Below are positions 18,412-25,669 of a stretch of 64,000 nucleotides of DNA, in pieces. Position numbers and translations under genes: made by a program. Each line of letters begins with the position of its first letter. Position 1 is the stretch's first letter. The stretch covers positions 124,001 to 188,000 of the forward strand of contig JAQUIJ010000011.1 of NCBI GenBank assembly GCA_028683385.1. Direction: 5' to 3'. The notes under the pieces were generated by a model. The model made no database searches and was not told the DNA's origin. It saw only the letters and a program-made list of their open reading frames with translations. Source of the stretch: Prolixibacteraceae bacterium. GTDB taxonomy: Bacteria; Bacteroidota; Bacteroidia; Bacteroidales; Prolixibacteraceae.

Positions 18412-20407
18412 ATTGCTGGGATATGCTGAATTTGATCGGTATGGTATAAGAAACACTTACCGGAACACCATTCTGAATGGCAGGTTTCCATTCTGGCATT
18501 TGGGTAACAAGTTTTAATGCTTCTGCATCCAATTCAGGACTTAATCCTCTTACAACTTTTGGAAATACAACTTTCCCCTTTGAATTGATAACAAGACTGA
18601 TGTAAACTTTTCCTTCCAATCCATTTGCTTTAGCTGTTTCTGGATATGTGATGTTTTTACTAAGCCATTCTCTTATTCCTTCTGTTCCTCCTGGAAATTC
18701 TGCCATTTGTTCAACCATAACATAAACCGGATCAAATGTTAGGTATCTTACATTCAGTTTTTCGATGCCCTTCAGTGCTTCTGTTACCTTGATGATTTGT
18801 TCATCTTTAAGCCCGGCTGCTGTTCTAACATCGACAAAACTACCATTTTCTTTAGCAAAAAGTTCTGCTTTTTCCTTCAGTTCATCTATTGTAACGACAT
18901 TTTTATTAGGTAAAACAAAAATTCCTTCTGCTCTTACTTCAATATAAAGAGAAGGCTGATTTTCTTGTGTTGGTGGGGATATTACTGGCACTTTGTTGAA
19001 AACCACAATTGCAGGAATTAAGCTGTTAATGTCGCTGATTTGCGACGAAGATAATTTAGAGTAATCAGTCTTAAATATCTCATTTGCATATTGCTGGCGG
19101 ATTTCAATTACAACTTTTCCAATAAAATTTAAAAGATTCTGGTATTTCTCTGGTGGTGTAGCAATATCTGTTTCAATACTTAAGAGACTGTTGTATTGAG
19201 CCATTTTCACCCGCCCATTTATTTTAACTTCTTTGAATGTTGATTTCAATCTGTCATTTGTTGAGTTGTAATCCATGCAACTTCGAATTTGTTTTTCTGC
19301 TTCCTTCCAGTCATCAATTTTGTCGTTTACAACCAGTTGGAATTTTGAGTTGAGACAGATTAACGATGCGAGATATCCATGTTTTTCTCCATCTTTCCAT
19401 GGTTTTCCAAAATCGGCCTCTGTCCATTGTTTCCCAGGTTCTTGTGCCGTTGTGGAAACGTTTGGCGACACCTCCGGATTAGGATGTACATTCCCGCCTG
19501 TTTTGCTGAAAGCCATCAGCAGCAGGGCAAGCATAGGGAGGAAGGTCGCCACCTTCCAGCGCCATGCTTTACTGGTTTTTTGTTTGTTCATCATGGTAAT
19601 TCTTTTTTTAATTTGACAATGATTAAAACTGTTAGCTAGTGCGAACCGCTGCGATCCGACACTTTTTTGAATAATTAGGATTTGATATTGAGTTGCATCG
19701 ATGCCTATGTTGAGGGTGTACTGGTCGGCCTGAAATTCGTGAATCTCTTTCATGTCGCGGATCAGCCAGTAAATAACCGGATTAAACCAGTGGAGTATTT
19801 TTATCGTTTCGAGTAATGCCAGATCGAAAAAATGATTCAACCGGATATGTGCTTCTTCGTGAGCAAGAATAGCTCGTTGGTGGGCATCATAATCGCTTTG
19901 AGAGATAACCACGATACGGCCAAAAGAGAATGGCTGAATCTCATGATCAATAATCAGCAGGCGGAAACCATCCATTTGCCTGAACTGCGCTTTTCGGAAA
20001 AGCATCAAAATTGAAACAAGGCCGTGAATCAAGATCAGTAGCGTGATTAATATTCCTGCCAGATAAACAGTTTGAAGCAATTTCATCCATGGAAATTCTT
20101 CTCTGATTACAGTCTTTGCTTGTTCTGATGGAGCAGTAATCGTTTGAGTTGATTCATCCACCTGCGTTTGAGCATTCGGGGTAGTCTCGGGATTTTGTAA
20201 CCTTGGCATCCATTCGTTTTGTATCGTTGGTTGGACGAATTGAGGTAGGTATAGTAACGGAATGATAGCTGAGCAAACAACCACTGATAAAAGCATGGCT
20301 CTGTTCAGTTTAAAAAAAGTCTCTTTTCGCATCAGTATCCTGAACCCCAGATAGAGTAAACTGATGCTGATCGTTGATTTTAAGATATAAATGAGAAAAT
20401 CATTCAT
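18410..20407 (-). CDS. BlaR1/MecR1-like M56 family metallopeptidase with TonB C-terminal domain
   Basis: A membrane sensor protease of 665 residues. The N-terminal part has four membrane segments (about 5-25, 38-58, 110-137 and after 280) and the zinc motif HEEAH (residues 183-187), with the downstream ExxxD site in EIHEFQADQ. The middle is unassigned. The last ~80 residues are a TonB_C-like domain (PETAKANGLEGKVYISLVINSKGKVV and PEWKPAIQNGVPVSVSY). This Bacteroidota architecture replaces the penicillin-binding sensor domain of classical BlaR1. The start at 20407 overlaps the BlaI stop by 8 bases, indicating translational coupling. By analogy it cleaves BlaI on an envelope signal; the signal is unknown. 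Confidence 0.9.
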   Translation of the reverse strand: MNDFLIYILKSTISISLLYLGFRILMRKETFFKLNRAMLLSVVVCSAIIPLLYLPQFVQPTIQNEWMPRLQNPETTPNAQTQVDESTQTITAPSEQAKTVIREEFPWMKLLQTVYLAGILITLLILIHGLVSILMLFRKAQFRQMDGFRLLIIDHEIQPFSFGRIVVISQSDYDAHQRAILAHEEAHIRLNHFFDLALLETIKILHWFNPVIYWLIRDMKEIHEFQADQYTLNIGIDATQYQILIIQKSVGSQRFALANSFNHCQIKKRITMMNKQKTSKAWRWKVATFLPMLALLLMAFSKTGGNVHPNPEVSPNVSTTAQEPGKQWTEADFGKPWKDGEKHGYLASLICLNSKFQLVVNDKIDDWKEAEKQIRSCMDYNSTNDRLKSTFKEVKINGRVKMAQYNSLLSIETDIATPPEKYQNLLNFIGKVVIEIRQQYANEIFKTDYSKLSSSQISDINSLIPAIVVFNKVPVISPPTQENQPSLYIEVRAEGIFVLPNKNVVTIDELKEKAELFAKENGSFVDVRTAAGLKDEQIIKVTEALKGIEKLNVRYLTFDPVYVMVEQMAEFPGGTEGIREWLSKNITYPETAKANGLEGKVYISLVINSKGKVVFPKVVRGLSPELDAEALKLVTQMPEWKPAIQNGVPVSVSYTIPIKFSISQQ

Positions 20408-20774
20408 TTTCAGTGTTTTTGCGTGATTCAACCTGACGAATTAACTCCTGAATTTCTTCTGTTGTGATTTTTTGTTCTTCGACAAACATTGAAACCACCG
20501 AAGCATAAGATGTATTGAAATATTTGCCGACCATGTTTTTGATCGTATTCCGGCTAAATTCTTCGCGCGAAATAATGGCCAGATAGCGGTAGGTATTTCC
20601 AAACTGCTCGTGTCCAACAAAACCCTTTTCCTCGAGTCCGCGCACAATGGTCGAGATGGTGTTGTAGTGAGGTTTTGGTTCAGCCAATTGATCTATGATT
20701 TCTTTTACAAACAAAGAGCCCTTTCCCCAAAAGAGTTCCATAATTTCTTCTTCGCGATTAGTCAGGTGTTTCAT
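20400..20774 (-). CDS. BlaI/MecI/CopY family transcriptional repressor
   Basis: A 124-residue winged-helix repressor. The family signature is in LTNREEEIMELFWGKGSLFVKEI, with the recognition helix in PHYNTISTIVRGLEEKGFVGHE and the wing in GNTYRYLAII. A C-terminal dimerisation helix pair follows. It is normally inactivated by its partner M56 protease, whose gene overlaps its stop codon. Two equal palindromes (AACTA-N7-TAGTT) lie 26-63 bases upstream of the start, so the pair is probably autoregulated. Confidence 0.93.
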   Translation of the reverse strand: MKHLTNREEEIMELFWGKGSLFVKEIIDQLAEPKPHYNTISTIVRGLEEKGFVGHEQFGNTYRYLAIISREEFSRNTIKNMVGKYFNTSYASVVSMFVEEQKITTEEIQELIRQVESRKNTENE

Positions 20775-20799
20775 AGTGATTTTTTGTTTGTATAAATGT

Positions 20800-20837
20800 A
20801 ACTATAAATTTTAGTTTACAAACTATATTTTGTAGTT
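20800..20837 (-). promoter_or_regulatory. Twin operator palindromes upstream of blaI
   Basis: AACTA-N7-TAGTT occurs twice, at 20800-20816 and 20821-20837. Centres are 21 bp apart, two helical turns, so dimers would bind the same face. The second site reads AACTATATTTTGTAGTT, resembling ACTACA/TGTAGT BlaI sites. Assignment to BlaI is inferred from position and symmetry. Confidence 0.6.
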
Positions 20838-20882
20838 TATTTATGAAAAGTAGTTTTTAAACATAGGCAGAATTTTTTTGGG

Positions 20883-20913
20883 ATTGGTTTTCAGCTTATT
20901 TTCCGCACCTTTG
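20883..20913 (+). promoter_or_regulatory. Promoter of RNase P RNA
   Basis: CACCTTTG (20906-20913) differs from the -7 consensus TAnnTTTG only at its first base, and ATTG (20883-20886) lies 19 bases upstream as a -33 element. The predicted start, about 4-7 bases downstream, agrees with the first paired base of the RNA. Confidence 0.5.
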
Positions 20914-20915
20914 CA

Positions 20916-21300
20916 GCGCAGACCGCTCTATCGCTGTCCCGTTAACTCGGGAGAGAGGAAAGTCCGGGCAACGCAGGGCACCATGCTACTTAACAGGTAG
21001 GCGGGCGAAAGCTTGCAGAAAGGTAACAGAAAACGACCACCCCGAGCAATCGGGGAACGGGTGAAAAGGCGAGGTAAAAGCTCACCGGTGGTTGTGGCAA
21101 CACAATCAGCCGTACTTCTGATGGGTTGCAAAGCCAAATATATCATGATTTCCAGGCACGCCTGGATACAGAACGGCCCGTTTTGGTTCTTCGGAAGTCG
21201 TGAGGGGTAGGCTGCTTGATCGGGTTAGTGATAACCCGGGTAGATAAATGATAGAGATCCCGAGCAATCGGGACACAGAACCCGGCTTACAGGTCTGCGT
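20916..21300 (+). ncRNA. rnpB: RNase P RNA (catalytic RNA subunit, class A)
   Basis: This is the RNA that cleaves 5' leaders from pre-tRNAs. The conserved 5' core GAGGAAAGTCCGGGC lies near 20954-20968 and the 3' core ACAGAACCCGGCTTA near 21275-21289. Helix P1 is closed by CGCAGACC (20917-20924) and GGTCTGCG (21292-21299). The internal AGATAAATGAT string of the J-regions is present at about 21242. The identical hairpin CCCGAGCAATCGGG occurs twice (21041-21054 and 21259-21272), probably as peripheral stems P12 and P19. Length about 385 nt fits bacterial type A RNAs. The gene has its own promoter and terminator. Confidence 0.95.
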
Positions 21301-21319
21301 ATTTTTATTTTCAATGTAA

Positions 21320-21358
21320 AGTCAGGGCTTCACTCAAAGTGAAACCCTGACTTTTTTT
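21320..21358 (+). terminator. Terminator of rnpB
   Basis: AGTCAGGGCTTCACT (21320-21334) pairs with AGTGAAACCCTGACT (21338-21352) with one mismatch around a 3-base loop, followed by a T run to 21358. The same hairpin family, with a paired C-G to T-A change, recurs at 21.6 kb distance-independent position 25621-25655. Confidence 0.8.
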
Positions 21359-21438
21359 ATAATCGAGCCATTCTTTAAATGACGCAATTTTATCGCGGCT
21401 AACAATGATGCTCTCTTCGTTGGGCCATTTCAATTTGT
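21358..21438 (-). pseudogene. Remnant of a LytTR response regulator C-terminus
   Basis: On the minus strand about 26 codons read KLKWPNEESIIVSRDKIAS then FKEWLDY. They parallel the end of the intact regulator at 22985-23752, which reads KLKKPDEESIIVSRDKVAA then FKEWLDL. The two DNA stretches agree at roughly 65 of 77 bases by eye. One T is missing in the last codons, which removes the stop, and there is no start or receiver domain. The HxlR stop codon at 21439-21441 abuts it. It is a decayed partial copy. Confidence 0.75.
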
Positions 21439-21819
21439 TCAATTTCTTGAAATGTTTCCAAATAATTCTCTCGATTCCTTAATTTCAACCATATTGTCGT
21501 TAGCCCAACCAACCAATCCATGTAGATGGGGTAGCAGCGATTTGCCTCTTTCGGTCAATTGATATTCAACTTTGGGCGGAATTTGTGGATAAACAGTGCG
21601 TTTGACCAGTCCGTCGGCTTCAAGCGTTTTTAGTGTTACTGTTAGCATTTTCTGCGAAATCGTTTGAATCGATCCCCATATTTCATTAAACCGCAATACA
21701 TTCGCCTCTTCCAGAACCATTAATACAAGAACCGACCATTTGTCGCCAATCCGGTCAATTACATTTCGTACAGGGCAATGTTCGGCATCTCCATATTTTT
21801 TCAAAAAATCTTTATCCAT
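21439..21819 (-). CDS. HxlR family winged-helix transcriptional regulator
   Basis: A 126-residue MarR-superfamily regulator. The family pattern is complete: CPVRNVIDRIGDKWSVLVLM at residues 16-35, the recognition part FNEIWGSIQTISQKMLTVTLKTLE, the wing KRTVYPQIPPKVEYQLTERG and the LLPHLHGLVGWA dimer helix. It is divergent from an NmrA-like oxidoreductase, the same arrangement as ytfH/ytfG (QorR-QorB) in other bacteria, so it probably represses that gene under redox or electrophile stress. The 159-base divergent gap contains GAACTT-N6-AAGTTC (21861-21878), a possible operator. Its last codons run into the remnant of a LytTR gene. Confidence 0.92.
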   Translation of the reverse strand: MDKDFLKKYGDAEHCPVRNVIDRIGDKWSVLVLMVLEEANVLRFNEIWGSIQTISQKMLTVTLKTLEADGLVKRTVYPQIPPKVEYQLTERGKSLLPHLHGLVGWANDNMVEIKESRELFGNISRN

Positions 21820-21860
21820 AAATACTTCATTTACGTATTACTAACCTTCAAGTAAGTAGT

Positions 21861-21878
21861 GAACTTTTTTGTAAGTTC
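21861..21878. promoter_or_regulatory. Candidate operator in the HxlR/NmrA divergent region
   Basis: GAACTT (21861-21866) and AAGTTC (21873-21878) form an 18-bp inverted repeat 42 bases upstream of the HxlR start. Binding by the HxlR protein is only inferred from position. Confidence 0.35.
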
Positions 21879-21978
21879 TTGTTTATTGATAAGATGTATT
21901 CTATTTTTGACTTACCAAAAGTAATTAAAAAACAAAAGTATATTAAATATTGGTTGTAAATTAAAAATTTCAGAAAAA

Positions 21979-22836
21979 ATGAAAACAGGAGTAACAGGAG
22001 CTACTGGTCAGCTAGGTCGATTGGTAGTAGAAAAACTGAAAGAAAAGGGTTTAGCAGAAAGTGTAGTTGCATTGGTTCGTTCACCACAAAAAGCTGCTGA
22101 TTTGGGTGTTGAAGCCCGTGAATTTGATTACAGCAACCCTGAAAAATTGGGCGACGCACTTCAAGGTATCGAAAAACTAATTCTTATTTCAGGAAATGAA
22201 TTGGGTCAACGTGCAACACAGCACGCCAATGTAATTGAAGCTGCAAAAAAAGCGGGCGTAAAATGGGTTGTTTATACCAGTTTGCTGCACGCCGATACTT
22301 CTACTTTGAGCCTAGCTCCTGAACATTTCGCTACGGAGAAAGCACTGAAAGCTTCCGGTTTAGCATACACCATTTTGCGTAACGGTTGGTATACCGAGAA
22401 TTATACCGGTTCGGTAACTGGTGCAGTGGCCGCCGGTGCATTTATTGGTAGCGCCGGAAATGGTAAAATCTCATCGGCTGCACGTGCTGATTTTGCTGAA
22501 GCAATTGCGGCAGTTGTTACAGGAGAAGGTCATCTGGATAAAACGTATGAACTTGCTGGCGATAATTCGTATACCTTGGCTGATTTGGCTGCCGAAATCT
22601 CCAAACAATCAGGAAAAGCAATTCCTTATAACAACCTTCCTGAAACCGAATACGCTAAGATTTTGAAAAGTTTTGGCATTCCTGAAGGGTTTGCTGATGC
22701 GATTGCCAGTTGGGACACCGGAGCTTCGAAAGGCGATTTGCTGGATGAGTCGCACCAGCTCTCGAAATTGATTGGCAAACCAACTACGCCGTTGGCTGAA
22801 AAAGTAAAAGCTGCATTGGCCGCAGTAAAAAACTAA
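21979..22836 (+). CDS. NmrA-like NAD(P)-dependent oxidoreductase (QorB/YtfG-type quinone reductase)
   Basis: An atypical short-chain dehydrogenase of 285 residues. The Rossmann start is TGATGQLGRLVVEKL (G-x-x-G-x-x-G at residues ~8-14), followed by VVALVRSPQKA and the KLILISGNELGQR strand. VKWVVYTSLLHAD carries the second NmrA core strand. The best known relatives are NADPH:quinone oxidoreductases such as E. coli YtfG. The usual Tyr-x-x-x-Lys of classical SDRs is not required in this group. It is transcribed away from the HxlR repressor. The coding sequence is richer in G/C-ending Ala and Gly codons than its neighbours, and a LytTR remnant lies beyond its partner, which together hint at later arrival of the pair. 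Confidence 0.9.
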   Translation: MKTGVTGATGQLGRLVVEKLKEKGLAESVVALVRSPQKAADLGVEAREFDYSNPEKLGDALQGIEKLILISGNELGQRATQHANVIEAAKKAGVKWVVYTSLLHADTSTLSLAPEHFATEKALKASGLAYTILRNGWYTENYTGSVTGAVAAGAFIGSAGNGKISSAARADFAEAIAAVVTGEGHLDKTYELAGDNSYTLADLAAEISKQSGKAIPYNNLPETEYAKILKSFGIPEGFADAIASWDTGASKGDLLDESHQLSKLIGKPTTPLAEKVKAALAAVKN

Positions 22837-22884
22837 GTTGAAAATATAAAAGGGGCTGTTTTAAAGGTTAAAAATGAGAAGAAG

Positions 22885-22954
22885 TGTCATCCTGAACTTG
22901 TTTCAGGATCTCGACGAATCCAATGTCAGATCCCGAAACAAGTTCGGGATGACT
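22885..22954. repeat. Double-hairpin REP/BIME-like element
   Basis: Two inverted arms (22885-22911 and 22928-22954) each hold their own hairpin: CCTGAA-5nt-TTCAGG on the left and CCCGAA-5nt-TTCGGG on the right. The arms also pair with each other. GTCATCCTGAACTTGTTTC elements are widely dispersed in bacterial genomes. It lies between two convergent genes. Confidence 0.7.
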
Positions 22955-22984
22955 TGATCAATAGCTTTAGGAGCGGTCTTGTTT

Positions 22985-23752
22985 TTATAAATCAAGCCAT
23001 TCCTTAAATGCCGCTACTTTATCGCGGCTCACAATGATACTTTCTTCATCGGGCTTTTTCAATTTGATTTTCAGTCGGCTGTTTGAGTAAAAAACAATGT
23101 CGGCAATCGACAGGTTACTCAGGATGTATTTCCGGTTGATGCGAAAAAACCGGTGCTCGTCAACCATTTCAGAAATGCGGTCGAGTGAATAATCGACCAG
23201 GTAGGTTTTGAAATCGGCAGTGCACAGGTAAGTTGCTTTTTCGAGGCTGTAAAAGAACAGAATGTCTTCCACCGGAATCGACTTCAGGTGTTCGCCAACC
23301 TTAATCACAAAGCGGGTTTTGTATTGCTTGCGGAGCATTTCCTTCACTTTATTCAGCAATTCGACGGTGACAGGCTGCACTTCTTCAATTTTTCTGGCCT
23401 GATTTCCAAATTTCTGGAATGCTGCTTCCAGCTCATTGAAGGCAATGGGTTTCAGTAGATAATCAATACTGTTTACCTTGAAAGCTTTTACCGCATATTC
23501 TTCGTAGGCGGTGGTAAAAATCACCGGACAGGGAACTTTTACCCGTTCAAAAATTTCGAAACTCAAACCATCGGCCAATTGGATGTCCATAAAAACCAGG
23601 TCGGGCGCCTGATTTTGCTGAAACCATTCTGCAGCACCACTAACCGAGTCAATTACAGCAAGTATTGAAATACGTGAATCGAATTTCAGGATTAATTGCC
23701 GGAGCCATTCTGCCGCTGGCTTTTCGTCTTCAATGATAAGTACTTTGTACAT
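22985..23752 (-). CDS. LytTR family response regulator
   Basis: A 255-residue two-component output protein. The receiver domain (1-120) has the acidic pair in IIEDEKPAA, the phospho-acceptor Asp in DLVFMDIQLADG (about residue 55), the Thr in VIFTTAYEEYA and the Lys in YLLKPI. The DNA-binding LytTR domain fills about 150-255 (FVIKVGEHLKSIPVEDILFF, then HRFFRINRKYILS). Its gene starts 3 bases after the kinase stop. A decayed copy of its last ~26 codons lies beyond the HxlR-NmrA pair at 21358-21438. Confidence 0.95.
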   Translation of the reverse strand: MYKVLIIEDEKPAAEWLRQLILKFDSRISILAVIDSVSGAAEWFQQNQAPDLVFMDIQLADGLSFEIFERVKVPCPVIFTTAYEEYAVKAFKVNSIDYLLKPIAFNELEAAFQKFGNQARKIEEVQPVTVELLNKVKEMLRKQYKTRFVIKVGEHLKSIPVEDILFFYSLEKATYLCTADFKTYLVDYSLDRISEMVDEHRFFRINRKYILSNLSIADIVFYSNSRLKIKLKKPDEESIIVSRDKVAAFKEWLDL

Positions 23753-23755
23753 GGG

Positions 23756-24796
23756 TTAATCGGTTAACAGTGGAATACTTACCTTAAATCGCTCTGAGTT
23801 AAATGTAATCAGCACTTTTTTATCCGTAAAAAAATCATACCGGTCGCTGATGTTTTGAATACCCATGCCACTTCCTTCCGATCCCGATTTCTTCTGAAGG
23901 ATATTTTCCACAATCAGGTACTGGTCATCGTTGGTGTACAGGCGGATAGACAGTGGTTTTTTGTCGGAAATCTCATTGTGTTTAATGGCATTTTCGACCA
24001 GCAATTGAACGGAAAGGGGAATTACTTTAAAGTTTTTGGCATCAACATCCATTTGGACTTCGAGATTTGTACCAAACCTGATTTGATGCAGATATATGTA
24101 GGATTCTACGAATTTCAGTTCGGTCTCGAGTGCCACCAGTTCATGATTTTTCTGGTCAAGCACATACCGGTAAACTTCCGAAAGTTTCTTCACAAAATCG
24201 ATCGCTTTTTCAGGATTAGAGCTGATAAGTGAAGTCAGTGAATTTAGGTTATTGAAAAGGAAATGCGGATTCACCTGACTTTTGAGAGTCTCGTATTGCA
24301 GTGCCAGTTGTTCGCGTTTCAGTTTCTCTTGCTGAACAGCAGCTTCTTTCCAGTTTTTAAAGAACAGAACCGTATTCGAAAGCAACGATCCTACGAAAAC
24401 AAACAGGAAGGCAACTTTCGCCATAAAAGAGGCTTGATCAAAAAAGAAATTCGATGTGATTTTCTGATGAGAGAAATAGCCGGTCACGAATATGGTGATG
24501 ACAATGATGCAAAGTGAATACCCGATTGTAATTAAGAACTGGGTGATTAATCGTTTCAGAGGATTGTGTAACCATGGAAGCCTGCGATCGAGTGCTGTAA
24601 TCATAACCTTTAGTCCAACCATAAAGGCACCTCCGACCAACACGGAGTTGAGCGAAGCCAAAAGGAACATTTCAAAGGTGAATTCATTTCCTTTTAGCAT
24701 GATTAACATGATTGTGTTGCCAATGGCAATCAATACCAAAATCCAGACAGGAATTTGCCAGAATAATTTATTTATGCTGTTTTGCTCGTTAGTCAT
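23756..24796 (-). CDS. LytS/YehU-type sensor histidine kinase
   Basis: A 346-residue inner-membrane kinase. Four membrane segments lie within residues ~14-140, with no large periplasmic domain. The His_kinase domain begins with the acceptor motif LKSQVNPHFLFNNLNSL, followed by an HATPase_c domain with the N box VQLLVENAIKHN and a GMGIQNISDRYDF glycine loop. The start at 24796 (MTNEQNS) is preferred, since the 34 residues further upstream look non-coding and would overlap a repeat. It is in one operon with the LytTR regulator and, upstream, a TPR protein and a TonB-dependent receptor. Confidence 0.93.
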   Translation of the reverse strand: MTNEQNSINKLFWQIPVWILVLIAIGNTIMLIMLKGNEFTFEMFLLASLNSVLVGGAFMVGLKVMITALDRRLPWLHNPLKRLITQFLITIGYSLCIIVITIFVTGYFSHQKITSNFFFDQASFMAKVAFLFVFVGSLLSNTVLFFKNWKEAAVQQEKLKREQLALQYETLKSQVNPHFLFNNLNSLTSLISSNPEKAIDFVKKLSEVYRYVLDQKNHELVALETELKFVESYIYLHQIRFGTNLEVQMDVDAKNFKVIPLSVQLLVENAIKHNEISDKKPLSIRLYTNDDQYLIVENILQKKSGSEGSGMGIQNISDRYDFFTDKKVLITFNSERFKVSIPLLTD

Positions 24797-24866
24797 TGGT
24801 GGGTTGAAGTTGAAAGTTTGATCGAAAATACGGATTATATTATTTAAAGAGAAGGCGCTTGTATAG

Positions 24867-24932
24867 AAAATGTTGCGATTACAGGTTTCGGGTTGCAACT
24901 CATAACCCGCATCCCGAAACCCGTAACATTTT
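24867..24932. repeat. Inverted repeat of CGGGTTGC/ACCCG units
   Basis: AAAATGTT (24867-24874) pairs with AACATTTT (24925-24932), and GGTTTCGGG in the left arm pairs with CCCGAAACC in the right. The right end touches the stop of the TPR gene. A related unit (GTTTCGGGTTACGAG) is found at 40571-40632. Confidence 0.5.
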
Positions 24933-25569
24933 ATTTCTGAAGTTTTTTCAGCTCAGCATCATTCATTTCTTTGCCCCAATTTGGGGATATTTCAGTTTTG
25001 GGTTTGAAGATCCTGAATTTTTCATCCGCCAAAATAAATAGTGGAAGTGCCTTTGCTGCGCCTCCGCCATATGCTTCGGGCATGTGATAGGTCATGGTTG
25101 CCCTGAGGTAATAAACCCGTGGATTATCAGGATTTAGAGCCAGCGCTTTGTCGAGCGATTCGTTCATCTTGCCCATGTAAAGCATTCCCCGAGCCATTGG
25201 GTCGATGTTGATCCGCGAAGGATACAGAAAGCCTTGCAGCATGTACAATTCCGACTCATTGGGTTCAATGGCCATGGCTTGATCAAGGTATTTTTGTGCC
25301 TGATCGAGATACTGATCTTTTTTTGTGTTTTCGGCTTCCTGAAAACTGATTATGATATAAGCATAGGAAGCATAGTATAAGGGCAACCATTCCGCTTTTT
25401 CAATTTGCGAAATGCGTTCGAATTGATTGGCAACTTCAACATATTCAGGAATGGTTTTCGCCTGAAATAGTTTTTCGATTGACTGGCTCATGGCTTTTTG
25501 ATAGGCTTCGTTGGCGAAACCAACACCGGATAATAGAACCAACGCGAGAATTAGAATTGATGTTTTCAT
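24931..25569 (-). CDS. Exported TPR-like protein
   Basis: A 212-residue protein with a clear signal peptide (residues 1-19, LSGVGFA-N). The body is helical with TPR-like units: YLDQAQKYLDQAMAIEPNES and MNESLDKALALNPDNPRVYYLRA. A small AYGGGAAKALPLFILADEKF segment follows, a pattern shared by tetratricopeptide proteins of Bacteroidota. No enzymatic residues are seen. It is encoded between a TonB-dependent receptor and a LytTR two-component pair, so a periplasmic adaptor or sensor in that circuit is an inference. Confidence 0.85.
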   Translation of the reverse strand: MKTSILILALVLLSGVGFANEAYQKAMSQSIEKLFQAKTIPEYVEVANQFERISQIEKAEWLPLYYASYAYIIISFQEAENTKKDQYLDQAQKYLDQAMAIEPNESELYMLQGFLYPSRINIDPMARGMLYMGKMNESLDKALALNPDNPRVYYLRATMTYHMPEAYGGGAAKALPLFILADEKFRIFKPKTEISPNWGKEMNDAELKKLQK

Positions 25570-25620
25570 GTTTGTAAGTTTAAAATGTTGAATTTGTTAT
25601 GGTTGTTGAATTTGTTGTTT

Positions 25621-25655
25621 TAGTTAGGGTTTCACTTTGAGTGAAGCCCTAACTA
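25621..25655. repeat. Palindromic hairpin related to the rnpB terminator
   Basis: TAGTTAGGG...CCCTAACTA forms a stem of about 15 bp with core TTTCACTTTGAGTGAAG. It is the reverse complement of the rnpB terminator stem, apart from one base pair changed on both sides. It lies inside the operon, between the TonB receptor stop and the TPR start. Confidence 0.65.
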
Positions 25656-25669
25656 AATATCTCTTATTC

